Below are positions 8,734 to 17,527 of a DNA stretch of 26,269 nt, in pieces. This stretch comes from Prevotellaceae bacterium UBA4372 (GTDB lineage Bacteria; Bacteroidota; Bacteroidia; Bacteroidales; Bacteroidaceae), in NCBI GenBank assembly GCA_002391275.1, contig DGSC01000063.1:1-26269 (forward strand), given 5' to 3'. The notes under the pieces are model-generated. The model did no database searches. It worked only from the letters and a program-made list of their open reading frames with translations, and was not told where the DNA came from. The position numbers were made by a program, and so were the translations under genes. Each line of letters opens with the position of its first letter. Within the stretch, counting starts at the first letter, position 1.

Positions 8734-8796
8734 CACCCTGCAACCATCCCCTGGAAGCTTTTCATTAGGGATATTCCAACAAGTAGCTTTAGGGCT

Positions 8797-8842
8797 AAAA
8801 AAAATACGGCCAGCTGCATCGGCGTATGCAGCTGGCCGTATT
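8797..8842 (-). terminator. Terminator of the GH51 gene (minus strand)
   Basis: A perfect 17-bp stem (8803-8819 with 8826-8842) has a six-base loop. Reading the minus strand, the stem runs into a T-tract (complement of A at 8797-8804), so it ends transcripts from the GH51 gene that stops at 8904. Confidence 0.85.
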
Positions 8843-8850
8843 GGCATTTT

Positions 8851-8891
8851 CTCTTGGCCGCATCGTGCGATGCGGCCAAGAGTTTTTTTTT
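8851..8891 (+). terminator. Terminator of the SIMPL gene (plus strand)
   Basis: A perfect 14-bp stem CTCTTGGCCGCATC / GATGCGGCCAAGAG with loop GTGC is followed by nine T (8883-8891). It terminates plus-strand transcription, and lies on the far side of the minus-strand terminator, so each transcript copies the other's hairpin first. Confidence 0.88.
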
Positions 8892-8903
8892 AGGTGCTCA
8901 TGT

Positions 8904-11393
8904 TCATCTCGTTTTCACGCGGATGATGTTGAGCGAGAAGGGCTGCACGGGGACGATGATGGTGCTCGAGGGCTCGTTGATACCGATAGGATATTCCACG
9001 GGCGAGACATTCAGCTGCGCACGCATGGTGTTCTCGTCGCTGCCGCTTTCGGAGGCAAGCACGATGGCACGACCTTGTGAAGCCTGGGCGCCCTTGAGAT
9101 TAATCTTGGTTATCTGGCGCTCACGGGTGGGATTCACGAGCTTGACGATCATCTCGCCGCTCTTCTCGTCCAGCGTGGCATTGGCGTAGAGGCTCTGACG
9201 CTCGGGTAAGCTAAACTCATGGATGAGTTGGCCGTCGAGCAGACAGCGGGCCGAAGCTCCATTGACTTGAATCTCGACGTCGTACCACCGGCCCTCGTCC
9301 AAGTGACCCTGAGCGGCAGCAAGCGTGTTCTTTCCACCGTCGGCCATGTGCTCTACAGCATGTTGCGAGTTGCCCCATCCGCCCAGGTTCCACCAGATGA
9401 GATTCTCGTCGTCCTCGGCTCCAAACACAATGATGAAGCCCTCGTTGCCTTGCATGCGGCGGGCTTGCACACGAAGGGTATAGACATCAGGCAAAACCGT
9501 ATTGTTAAGGATGACCGAACCTTCGGCGCGCTGGTTCTGCTGCTTCAGGGTGTTGCCCTCGAATGCCCATTGGCTCTGCGTGCGACGACGACCGTCGGCC
9601 TCGCCGCCGAACTTGTTCCACAGCCCATTGTCGGCCGCGAAATCATCTTTAAGAATCACCTTTCCTTCGCTGTCCACGACTTCCAAATTGCGGAACTCGG
9701 CCTGCGTGCCCCATGTAGTGAAGCCGACATGATGCCCTACGGTCGGTGCCAAAGTATTGTTCGTGACGCTCACCGGCACTATACGCGTACCGATGTTGTT
9801 AGCCATCATCTTCTGAACGTGATAGGACGGTGTGCCGAAGCTCTCTGAGGCGTTGAAACGAATCATGTCGGGGCGCCAAGCCTGATTGTGTTCGTTCACA
9901 AAGATGGGTGCATAGGAGCCCATGACAACGATGTCGGAGTTGCGCTCCAGACCTTGCATGTAAATAGCTTCACCCAGGGCGGCGGTGAGGTGACCGTTCA
10001 CGCCGAAACCTTGGGTAACGGCATACTCGCCAATATAGATTTTCGGGCCTTTGCGGTCGTATGAGTCATACTTGTTGAAGTTCTTTTCAAACCATGACGG
10101 CGAACGATAGTAGTGTTCGTCGAGGAGGTCGACGGGATGATTCGACCGCCACGATGGTTCGTCGGTGCCCCAAGCCTCAACGTTGCCGATGATTTGCATT
10201 TCCGGGTACTTGGCCTTGATTGCTTTGTAGAACTGAATGTATCGTTCGAAATAGTGTTCACTCTGGTCTCTATTGTTGTCGAAGTGGAAGTTGGCGTTTT
10301 CATTACCCACTTCAAGCAGCCGCAATCCAAAGGGCTCGGGATGGCCGTTCTTTGCACGCTCGGCACCCCACTTCGTAGTCTTGGCATCGCCGTTGGCATA
10401 TTCGATGGCGTCCAAGGCTTCCTGAATGTACTCCTCTATTTGGTCGTAAGGTTGCAGCCAGCCATGGCCGAGACCGACGTTAACGACGAACAAGGGTTCG
10501 GCACCAAGGTCCTCAGCCAATTGCAGCATCTCATGGTAGCCGAAGCCATCAGTGATATTGTAGCCCCAGTTCACGCTGAGGTGGCCGGGTCGCTGCTCAA
10601 TAGGGCCGATAGTGTTTTTCCACACAAAACGGTTGTGCAGATTGTTCTTTGGTGTGGTCTGGCCTTCGACATAGCATCCGCCGGGGAAACGCATAAATTT
10701 TGGATGAAGCGCTTCGAGCATCTCGGCAAGGTCAATGCGGCAACCGTTAGGACGTCCCTTGTAAGTAGGCGGGAAAAGCGAAACGACATCCAAGGTCAGC
10801 GTGCCTGGCTGCGAGAAAGAGAGCGACAATCTGCCCTCGGGGTCGGAGGCATTGGCACGAACAACAACGTTTTCGATCTTAGTCCATCGGCCGGCTTTTA
10901 GCTTCAACGGCACCATGGTCTGCCCTATATTGCGGCCGTCGCGGCTGAGGAGAGCCACAGTAAGGTCGCCCTTGTAGGAGGCAGCTGCCTTTATCCATGC
11001 AGAGAAACGATAGTCAGTTTGCTGACGGAAAGCCATGCCCCAATAGCCGTCATTCTGGATGCCGCCTCCTGCACTGACGACCTTCAGACTCAGCGCATGC
11101 GCCTGACGATCGTTGAGCATACCGTCGGTAACCAGTGAAGCCTCGGCACCAGAGAGCGCCGACCAATGAACAGGACGCGCCTCATCGTCCTCGAAGGAGC
11201 GGTTTTGTACGAGCTCGGCATAGAGACCGCCATCGCCGGCATGGTTGATTTCCTCAAAGAAAATGCCATAGAGACGGGGGCTTACAGTTGCCCCAAGATG
11301 TTGGTAGTCGATGTCCACCACGGGTTGGGCAACAACAGGCATTGCCACAACAGATGCTGCGAAAAGCAGCTTGATACGATTTTTTAGCTTCAT
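8904..11393 (-). CDS. Exported GH51 alpha-L-arabinofuranosidase
   Basis: The enzyme removes alpha-L-arabinofuranosyl side groups from arabinan or arabinoxylan. The 829-residue protein starts at MKLKNRIKLLFAAS (11393); an ATG four codons upstream is also possible. A signal peptide ends at VVAQ. A carbohydrate-binding-like beta domain covers about 75-205, with the barrel from about 215. The likely acid/base is E365 in EVGNENA and the nucleophile E456 in IGEYAV. After the barrel, about residues 575-740 form an extra concanavalin-like (LamG/DUF1080-like) domain (LKDDFAADNGLW to LDGQLIHEF) inside the C-terminal beta domain, which resumes near KSGEMIVKLVNPT. The gene stands alone, with no SusC/D genes nearby. 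It has a consensus promoter, a 170-base leader with a hairpin, and a strong terminator. Confidence 0.93.
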   Translation of the reverse strand: MKLKNRIKLLFAASVVAMPVVAQPVVDIDYQHLGATVSPRLYGIFFEEINHAGDGGLYAELVQNRSFEDDEARPVHWSALSGAEASLVTDGMLNDRQAHALSLKVVSAGGGIQNDGYWGMAFRQQTDYRFSAWIKAAASYKGDLTVALLSRDGRNIGQTMVPLKLKAGRWTKIENVVVRANASDPEGRLSLSFSQPGTLTLDVVSLFPPTYKGRPNGCRIDLAEMLEALHPKFMRFPGGCYVEGQTTPKNNLHNRFVWKNTIGPIEQRPGHLSVNWGYNITDGFGYHEMLQLAEDLGAEPLFVVNVGLGHGWLQPYDQIEEYIQEALDAIEYANGDAKTTKWGAERAKNGHPEPFGLRLLEVGNENANFHFDNNRDQSEHYFERYIQFYKAIKAKYPEMQIIGNVEAWGTDEPSWRSNHPVDLLDEHYYRSPSWFEKNFNKYDSYDRKGPKIYIGEYAVTQGFGVNGHLTAALGEAIYMQGLERNSDIVVMGSYAPIFVNEHNQAWRPDMIRFNASESFGTPSYHVQKMMANNIGTRIVPVSVTNNTLAPTVGHHVGFTTWGTQAEFRNLEVVDSEGKVILKDDFAADNGLWNKFGGEADGRRRTQSQWAFEGNTLKQQNQRAEGSVILNNTVLPDVYTLRVQARRMQGNEGFIIVFGAEDDENLIWWNLGGWGNSQHAVEHMADGGKNTLAAAQGHLDEGRWYDVEIQVNGASARCLLDGQLIHEFSLPERQSLYANATLDEKSGEMIVKLVNPTRERQITKINLKGAQASQGRAIVLASESGSDENTMRAQLNVSPVEYPIGINEPSSTIIVPVQPFSLNIIRVKTR

Positions 11394-11452
11394 AATATAA
11401 AACATATTAAAGTGAGCAATCCAAATGAAATGATACTATTTTCAGGACAAAA

Positions 11453-11504
11453 AGACGCAGTGCCACAGAGCAATCTTTCTTCTCTGCGCCACTGCGTCTC
11501 TGTG
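11453..11504 (-). promoter_or_regulatory. Terminator-like hairpin in the GH51 leader (possible attenuator)
   Basis: Between the GH51 promoter and start codon, AGACGCAGTG and CACTGCGTCT (arms 11499-11490 and 11462-11453 on the minus strand) form a 10-bp stem, extended inside by CTCTG/CAGAG. The last arm ends in CGTCTTTTTGTCC, a T-run as in an intrinsic terminator. An alternative 7-bp pairing (11504-11498 with 11470-11464) would compete with it. It could equally be a dispersed palindromic repeat with no regulatory role. Confidence 0.45.
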
Positions 11505-11568
11505 CCAATAAAAATACTTATTAAATGCGAGCATCTACTTTTATTAATATTTTGTCGTATTTTGCTCA

Positions 11569-11600
11569 CAAAAGTAATATAAAGGAAATAATCCTCCAAA
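11569..11600 (-). promoter_or_regulatory. Promoter of the GH51 gene
   Basis: On the minus strand TTTG (11600-11597), 20 bases of spacer and TACTTTTG (11576-11569) match the Bacteroidetes consensus at both boxes. The transcript would carry about 170 bases of leader. Confidence 0.8.
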
Positions 11601-11617
11601 AAAAGTATACAAAATTC

Positions 11618-11648
11618 TTGGGTAACATTTCAAAAATAAGTAACTTTG
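11618..11648 (+). promoter_or_regulatory. Promoter of the coiled-coil gene operon
   Basis: TTGG (11618-11621), 19 bases, then TAACTTTG (11641-11648) fits the Bacteroidetes consensus. It diverges from the GH51 promoter only about 20 bases away. It rules out a TTG start at 11646, which would lie inside the -7 box. Confidence 0.8.
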
Positions 11649-11669
11649 CTCGCTCAAAAAAAGAAATAC

Positions 11670-14366
11670 ATGTCTGAATCATATACATCGTTTAACGACA
11701 ACAGCAATAATACATCTGAGGAACTTGCACGACAATGGTGGCTCGAAAAATTTGGCGAGCCTTTACCTGAAGATGCAAAGATATGGCTTCGCTCGATGAT
11801 TCGTCGTGAAGTCGGACGTTCACGCCTCGACGAGCAGCGCCTTGACGACTCCGCGCTGCAACGTGTTCACGAGAGCAGACGCCTCGCACAGACCAAGCTC
11901 GACAACGTAGAAGCCTCCATAGCAGCCCAACGCAAACAGATAGAACAGCTGCAACGCTTCGTCGATATCAACACCGAGCTCGACGAACAGAAGAAACGAC
12001 TCTATGAAGCTAACAAACAGCAAGCCGCATACCTCAACGAACAACGACAGCTCGAACGTTTCGAAGAATTTGAGTCGATAAACGGTGTCTTCCAGCGCCT
12101 TTACGTCCTCAACAAGACTATTTCCGAAAGCCGGCAGTCGATAAGCCAAATAGCCATCAGCCACGACGATGCCAACAGACGCACCTCTGAGGCTGAGAAG
12201 AAAGTGGTCATGGAACAAGCCAAAGCCGACGAGCTCACCGACACCGCCGTGCAGGCTGCCCAGACCATGGCCGAGGCCGAACGCTACAATGCCCAAATGG
12301 AAATGGCCGAAGAGGAACATCGCCTCAACGAGCAGAACTTGTCGCAACTGCAAGAACGCCTGACATTGCTGCAAAAACAGCTGCAAGAGTACACTACCCA
12401 AGCAGACGCAGCAACAAAAACTATTGTTGAGCTGCAACTGCGGCGACAAGCACTCGAGCCACACCGAAGCATGATGGCTCAGGTGAGCGGAGTGAAAGTA
12501 CTGCTTGATCAGCTCAACAGCACACAGGAGGCGCGCGAAACTCTCACCTCACAACTCCGCAACGCCACCGAACAACAGAATGAACGCAACGAACTGCTGG
12601 GTCACCTCTTCTCCGAAAACCAGAATCTACAAGCCGACATCAACAAGCATAAAGAAGAAGTAGAAGGCCACCGGCGCAACATCGCCGGGCAAGACAGTTA
12701 CTCCATGCAGCGACGGGCACTGGAACTGCGCAGTCGTAAGCTCATGCTGAAAACAGGATTCTCACTTTGGCGCAGCATCGCTCAAGGCTACGACCTCATT
12801 GAAACCAAGACACAAAGAATCACACAACTCAGGCTACACATAGACCACCTCAACCAGAACATCGACAAACTGGCTGAACAGGTGAGGCGTGACGAGCAGC
12901 TACTTCAGCAGAAACAGTATCACCTCACGCTCTCTAAGAGCCAAAATGTTATTGAACTGAGGGCTGACCTCGAAGAAGGTACGCCATGCAGCGTGTGCGG
13001 AGCCACACACCACCCTTGGCAAGGCGAAGGAATCATCGAACAAGGAACTCTCATTTCGTCGCTCAAAACAGAAGTAGAGAACCTACGACAGGATCTACAG
13101 ACTAAAAGACGCGACCTCAAACAAATGAGCGACGACCTTATCGCATCACAAAGCCAGCTCAAAGTCGAGAACGACAACCTCGACATCCTCATAGCCCGAC
13201 AGGAGAAAGACACCGACGAATGGCAAACATTTGCTCAGCTCGACCGCTCCTTCATCGATTGCTCGGCGTCGACAAACCGTGAGGCACGCACTACGCTCAT
13301 CGAACAACTCATCGACAAGACTACGGTAGATGCCGAACAGGCAGAACGCAACCTCGAGACATTCACCTTCCACCTCGACTCCATAGCCTCACTCGGAGAG
13401 ATGATACAGAAGAAACAACAACATGCTGCCGACTTGGCTATTCAGCTCAACGAAGTAAACACAGCATGCCAAGTGATGGCAAGGGAAGTGGAAAGCATCA
13501 ACCAAAGACTGAACACAACAACTCAACAGTTTGGACGACAATACGAGACTCTCGAAGCCATCATCACTATTCCTGACTGGTATCGCAGCTGGAAAGAGTC
13601 GCACGAAGGGCTCAAACAACGTCTGCAAAACATGGCCGACCAATGGCTGCAGCTCTCAGAAGAAATAGAGCAGCAAAAAGCCAAACAGAGCACCCTCAAC
13701 ACGGCCAAAGAGCTATTGAAAAAAGCTATAGAGCAGGCACAGGCCGACGTAATGACCTGCGAAAACATTGCCGAGCGGACAAAGAACAACGCCGGAAAAG
13801 CGAACACGGCCCTACACAAAATCCTTGACAAAGACGATGGAAAGAGCCACTTCACTAAGGCACGGCTGAAACTCGAACAGCAAAAATCATTGCTACGTCA
13901 GGCTACATCAGAATTTACGAAACAGCATGATACGCTACTCGCCATACAGGCCAGGCAGCAATATCTCAACGACAACATACTGCAAGCCGAACAGCTCAGA
14001 AGCAATGAGCAAAGGGAACTCGACATGTGGATGCAACGCTTCAACAGCAACAACCCACCCGTACAAATGGCCGAGCTTGAGCGCGTACTTGCAGATGGCA
14101 GGAACTGGAACCAAACACGTTTACAAGTGAGGGAAAACGCCATGCAGATTGCCGTGCTCCAAGCCCGGGTAGATTACCTGAGGGCCCAGATCATAGCTCT
14201 ACAAGCAAATGGCCTGAGACCTATCAGCGGGAATGGAGAAGCCGAACAAATGCAAATAAAACAGAAAATTGCGGAGCTTGAAAACAAGCGACGCGACATT
14301 CTGATGGAAATTGCCAAGGCTGATGAAACGCTTCGACGCCACCAGCAAACCCTCTCTCAACAATAG
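11670..14366 (+). CDS. SbcC/Rad50-like coiled-coil protein with zinc hook but no ATPase heads
   Basis: The protein has 898 residues; ATG 11670 lies 22 bases after the -7 box. Nearly the whole length is Gln/Glu/Leu-rich heptad sequence. At the centre is LEEGTPCSVCGATHHPW, with C440-x-x-C443 in the form seen at the zinc hook of SbcC (E-x-x-x-CPxCG-x-x-x-HP). In Rad50/SbcC this hook joins two molecules at the tip of the coiled coil. Yet no Walker A loop is seen near the N-terminus, which instead has a short helical region (EELARQWWLEKFGEPLPED), and no ABC signature or Walker B near the C-terminus. The coils are about equal on either side of the hook, so this looks like an SbcC arm without heads rather than a truncation at one end. 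It is first in an operon with an AraC-type regulator; no sbcD-like nuclease is adjacent. Function unknown. Confidence 0.75.
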   Translation: MSESYTSFNDNSNNTSEELARQWWLEKFGEPLPEDAKIWLRSMIRREVGRSRLDEQRLDDSALQRVHESRRLAQTKLDNVEASIAAQRKQIEQLQRFVDINTELDEQKKRLYEANKQQAAYLNEQRQLERFEEFESINGVFQRLYVLNKTISESRQSISQIAISHDDANRRTSEAEKKVVMEQAKADELTDTAVQAAQTMAEAERYNAQMEMAEEEHRLNEQNLSQLQERLTLLQKQLQEYTTQADAATKTIVELQLRRQALEPHRSMMAQVSGVKVLLDQLNSTQEARETLTSQLRNATEQQNERNELLGHLFSENQNLQADINKHKEEVEGHRRNIAGQDSYSMQRRALELRSRKLMLKTGFSLWRSIAQGYDLIETKTQRITQLRLHIDHLNQNIDKLAEQVRRDEQLLQQKQYHLTLSKSQNVIELRADLEEGTPCSVCGATHHPWQGEGIIEQGTLISSLKTEVENLRQDLQTKRRDLKQMSDDLIASQSQLKVENDNLDILIARQEKDTDEWQTFAQLDRSFIDCSASTNREARTTLIEQLIDKTTVDAEQAERNLETFTFHLDSIASLGEMIQKKQQHAADLAIQLNEVNTACQVMAREVESINQRLNTTTQQFGRQYETLEAIITIPDWYRSWKESHEGLKQRLQNMADQWLQLSEEIEQQKAKQSTLNTAKELLKKAIEQAQADVMTCENIAERTKNNAGKANTALHKILDKDDGKSHFTKARLKLEQQKSLLRQATSEFTKQHDTLLAIQARQQYLNDNILQAEQLRSNEQRELDMWMQRFNSNNPPVQMAELERVLADGRNWNQTRLQVRENAMQIAVLQARVDYLRAQIIALQANGLRPISGNGEAEQMQIKQKIAELENKRRDILMEIAKADETLRRHQQTLSQQ

Positions 14367-14388
14367 CAACCAAGCAACACGACAATAT

Positions 14389-14841
14389 ATGACAAAGTAC
14401 AACATCAGACCCAAAACAGAGAAAGCAGCCAACTACAGGATGGCAATTCGCACGGAAGTAATCAATGAGATTTACGAGCAACTCATGCGAAAGATGATCG
14501 TAGAAAAGAAATTTCGCGACCCACATTATACTGCAGCCAAGCTCGCTCAGGAGATAGGCACAAACACGCGATACATCAGCGCGGCAGTAAGTCTGCGGTT
14601 TCAACAGACCTACACCGAGCTTATCAATGGTTACCGCGTGCGTGAAGCCGTAGCGTTGCTTACAGATCGCCGAAATCGCGACCTCACCATGGCTGAGATT
14701 GCCTCTATGGTAGGCTTTGCCAACAGGCAGTCGTTCTATGCCGCATTCTACCGCAACTATGCTAAAACGCCTAAAGAATACCAAGATAATTTCTTCGCCA
14801 AAAGCTTACAACTGAGGCGAAACCGCAAGTCACACGAATAA
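14389..14841 (+). CDS. AraC-type helix-turn-helix DNA-binding protein
   Basis: The protein has 150 residues. The start at 14389 is chosen because it follows the previous stop by 22 bases; a longer frame from 14311 would overlap the coiled-coil gene. The C-terminal 90 residues show the two helix-turn-helix units of the AraC family: AAKLAQEIGTNTRYISAAV, then AEIASMVGFANRQSFYAAFY followed by AKTPKEYQDNF. There is no sugar-binding or receiver domain, only about 50 polar N-terminal residues, so any signal must come from elsewhere or the protein acts constitutively. It is embedded in the operon 22 bases after the coiled-coil gene and 6 bases before the DPP III gene. Confidence 0.85.
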   Translation: MTKYNIRPKTEKAANYRMAIRTEVINEIYEQLMRKMIVEKKFRDPHYTAAKLAQEIGTNTRYISAAVSLRFQQTYTELINGYRVREAVALLTDRRNRDLTMAEIASMVGFANRQSFYAAFYRNYAKTPKEYQDNFFAKSLQLRRNRKSHE

Positions 14842-14847
14842 AAGGAT

Positions 14848-16833
14848 ATGCAAGAAGACTTCATTTATACCGACGAACGCTTTGCAGACATACAACTATT
14901 GCGATACAAAGTAGCAGGTTTCGACAAACTGCCACTACGTCAGCGCACTCTTATCTACTATCTTAGTCAGGCTGCACTTGAAGGCAGGGACATCCTCTGG
15001 GACCAGAACGGACGCTACAACCTGCGCATACGAAAGATGCTTGAGCTGGTCTTTACGCATTATCAGGGCAACCGGGAAAGCGACAATTTCAAGAAGTTCT
15101 CTGTATATTTGAAGCGCGTTTGGTTCTCCAACGGCATCCACCACCACTACAGCACCGACAAACTACCGGCAACGTTCTCGCCCGATTTCCTCGAAGAGGC
15201 CCTTCAAAACATCGGAAACAACGTTGTTGAAGCGGAAACAGGGGCTACCATAGAACAGCTGAAGGCTGAAATCTTTCCGGTTTTGTTTAACCCTCAAATC
15301 ATGCCGAAGCGTGTAAACCAAGCCGAAGGAGCCGACCTCATTGCCACATCAGCGGCAAACTACTATGGCAGCGACGTAACACAAGCAGAGGCCGAGGCTT
15401 TCTATGCACACCAAAAATCCTTGGCAAGCGATCCTTCACGCCCTGTGATGTATGGCATGAACAGCCGGCTCGTAAAAGAGAACGGGCAACTCAAAGAAAG
15501 GCTGTGGCGCAGTGGAGAGCTCTACGGACCTGCCATCGACCGCATTATCTTTTGGTTGGATAAGGCAAAAACAGTTGCCGAGAATCCTAAACAGGCTGAG
15601 GTCATCGACTGCCTTATTCAGTTTTACCGCAGCGGAGACCTACGCACATTCGACAAGTACACCATTCTGTGGGTGAACGACACAGAGAGTTTCGTCGACT
15701 TTACCAATGGGTTCACTGAAACCTATGGCGACCCTCTTGGGCTGAAAGCCAGCTGGGAAGGCTTTGCCAACTTTAAAGATATTGTAGCTACAGCACGCAC
15801 TGAAACGCTTGCAGCTAATGCACAATGGTTTGAGGACAATTCACCTGTTGATCCTCTTTTTAAGAAACAGACCACACGCGGCATCACGGCCAAAGTCATT
15901 ATTGCTGCTATGCTCGGCGGCGACCTTTATCCCAGCTCTGCCATTGGCATTAACTTGCCCAATAGCAATTGGGTGAGAGCCGAACATGGGTCTAAGAGCG
16001 TAACCATAGGCAACCTTACTGATGCCTACAACAAGGCTGCACATGGCAACGGTTTTTTAGACGAGTTTGTCATCGACGCCGACACGCTTGAGCTCATCAA
16101 CACTTACGGCGACGCCTGTGACGACTTGCACACCGACCTTCACGAATGTCTTGGGCACGGCTCAGGGCGTATGGCAGAGGGTGTAGACCCTGATGCCTTG
16201 AAAGCCTACGGCAGCTGTATAGAAGAAGCAAGGGCCGATCTCTTTGCCCTATACTATATTGCCGACCCGAAACTTGTGGCACTCGGATTGACGCCCGATG
16301 CCAAGGCTTACAAGAGCCAATACTATACCTATCTCATGAATGGCTTGCTCACACAGCTCGTTCGAATCGAGCCTGGGTGTAACATCGAAGAGGCTCACAT
16401 GCGTAATCGGGCACTCATTGCCCATTGGGTCCTTCATCATGCCAGCTCTCTTGCTATTCCTCCTGTTCAATTAACAACCATTCAGGGCAAGACATTCCTC
16501 AAGATCAACGACTACGAAGCCTTACGCAAACTCTTTGCCCAGCTCTTGAGCGAAGTGCAACGCATCAAAAGCGAAGGTGACTATGAAGCTGCTGCACAAC
16601 TTGTTGAGACCTACGGAATCAACGTAAATCAGGAGCTACACAACGAGATACTTCAGCGATACAAGGCTCTCAACCTGGCGCCTTACAAGGGTTTTATCAA
16701 TCCTGAATATATCGTGGAATACGACGAAAAGGGCAATATCTCCGACGTCCAAATAAAATACGGCGAAACATTCGAGCACCAGATGTTGCGCTATTCACAA
16801 CAATACGCTACCCTACCACTCATCAATGACTGA
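14848..16833 (+). CDS. Dipeptidyl peptidase III (peptidase family M49)
   Basis: This zinc exopeptidase removes dipeptides from the N-terminus of short peptides. The 661-residue protein is full length for bacterial members. The M49 motif HECLGH is at 432-437 (zinc ligands H432 and H437, catalytic E433), and the third ligand and its neighbour lie in EEARAD at 459-464. The Cys in HECLGH is the form I recall from Bacteroides thetaiotaomicron DPP III. The family block INLPNSNWVRAEHGSKSV is also present. No signal peptide is seen, so it is probably cytoplasmic. A good ribosome-binding site, AAGGA, lies just before the ATG. It starts 6 bases after the AraC-type gene, and the next gene begins 8 bases before its stop codon. 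Confidence 0.95.
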   Translation: MQEDFIYTDERFADIQLLRYKVAGFDKLPLRQRTLIYYLSQAALEGRDILWDQNGRYNLRIRKMLELVFTHYQGNRESDNFKKFSVYLKRVWFSNGIHHHYSTDKLPATFSPDFLEEALQNIGNNVVEAETGATIEQLKAEIFPVLFNPQIMPKRVNQAEGADLIATSAANYYGSDVTQAEAEAFYAHQKSLASDPSRPVMYGMNSRLVKENGQLKERLWRSGELYGPAIDRIIFWLDKAKTVAENPKQAEVIDCLIQFYRSGDLRTFDKYTILWVNDTESFVDFTNGFTETYGDPLGLKASWEGFANFKDIVATARTETLAANAQWFEDNSPVDPLFKKQTTRGITAKVIIAAMLGGDLYPSSAIGINLPNSNWVRAEHGSKSVTIGNLTDAYNKAAHGNGFLDEFVIDADTLELINTYGDACDDLHTDLHECLGHGSGRMAEGVDPDALKAYGSCIEEARADLFALYYIADPKLVALGLTPDAKAYKSQYYTYLMNGLLTQLVRIEPGCNIEEAHMRNRALIAHWVLHHASSLAIPPVQLTTIQGKTFLKINDYEALRKLFAQLLSEVQRIKSEGDYEAAAQLVETYGINVNQELHNEILQRYKALNLAPYKGFINPEYIVEYDEKGNISDVQIKYGETFEHQMLRYSQQYATLPLIND

Positions 16834-17431
16834 CACTACTTCAGATACCATCATAGCCATCAAGGCGGATTTGCGTGCAGCCATGAATGGCATCGCTGCA
16901 AAGAACTTACGACAAAGCGGTTCGGCTTACCGTCTCGTCTATGGTGTGGAACTGCCGAGACTGCGCGAAATAGCCACAGCCTATACTCCCGAGCTACATT
17001 TAGCATTGGCGCTTTGGAATGAGAACATTCGCGAAACACGCATGCTGGCTGTTCTGTTGTTCCCACACGACGAGTTCGACAGCGACATGGCCGACCTTTG
17101 GGTAGGAGAACTGCGCCGCGACGAGGCAGACCTTGCAGGGCTGCTGGTGATGGAGCAGATAGCCACGTCGGCTTATGCAACCGACAAGGCTTTTGAATGG
17201 ATGGCAGAAGAACGTGAGATATTCCAACTGTGTGGATTCCTCACCGCAACACGATTGATCATGAACGGGGCACAACTCTCGCCAAGAGCTGAAGCGGAGC
17301 TCATTGACCAGGCAGAAGCGTCGTTAGGAACGTCCTACTTGCCACTGCGCAAAGCTATCGCCAACACGTTGCTACGACTGGCCCAGAATGCCCCACATCT
17401 GGAGAAAAAAATAGATAAACTCCTAAGCTGA
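16826..17431 (+). CDS. AlkD-like DNA alkylation repair (HEAT-repeat) protein
   Basis: The 201-residue protein is built of helical hairpins. GVELPRLREIATAY, LALALWNENIRETRMLAVLLF and FEWMAEEREIFQLCGFLTATRLI are typical of the DNA alkylation repair (PF08713) family of AlkD-like glycosylases. AlkD excises positively charged alkylated bases such as 7-methylguanine. It is shorter than many AlkD proteins (about 230 residues), and I could not align the catalytic Asp and Trp residues with certainty, so activity is inferred from family only. The start overlaps the end of the DPP III gene by 8 bases, implying translational coupling. It is the last gene of the probable operon from 11670. Confidence 0.78.
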   Translation: MTDTTSDTIIAIKADLRAAMNGIAAKNLRQSGSAYRLVYGVELPRLREIATAYTPELHLALALWNENIRETRMLAVLLFPHDEFDSDMADLWVGELRRDEADLAGLLVMEQIATSAYATDKAFEWMAEEREIFQLCGFLTATRLIMNGAQLSPRAEAELIDQAEASLGTSYLPLRKAIANTLLRLAQNAPHLEKKIDKLLS

Positions 17432-17479
17432 TGGCAAGTCCTGCAAGCTCATCAATGTGTTAATGTAAACAAAAACCTG

Positions 17480-17520
17480 TTAATATATTAATGTGTTCAC
17501 GCACAAAGGTGTTAACTTTG
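17480..17520 (+). promoter_or_regulatory. Promoter and candidate operator of the Fur-like gene
   Basis: TAACTTTG (17513-17520) is a perfect -7 box; the -33 element is not clear. A 12-base palindrome TTAATATATTAA (17480-17491) sits where RNA polymerase would contact the upstream region, and TGTTAAT-like words recur around it. It is a possible autoregulatory site for the adjacent regulator (inference). Confidence 0.55.
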
Positions 17521-17527
17521 CAAACGT

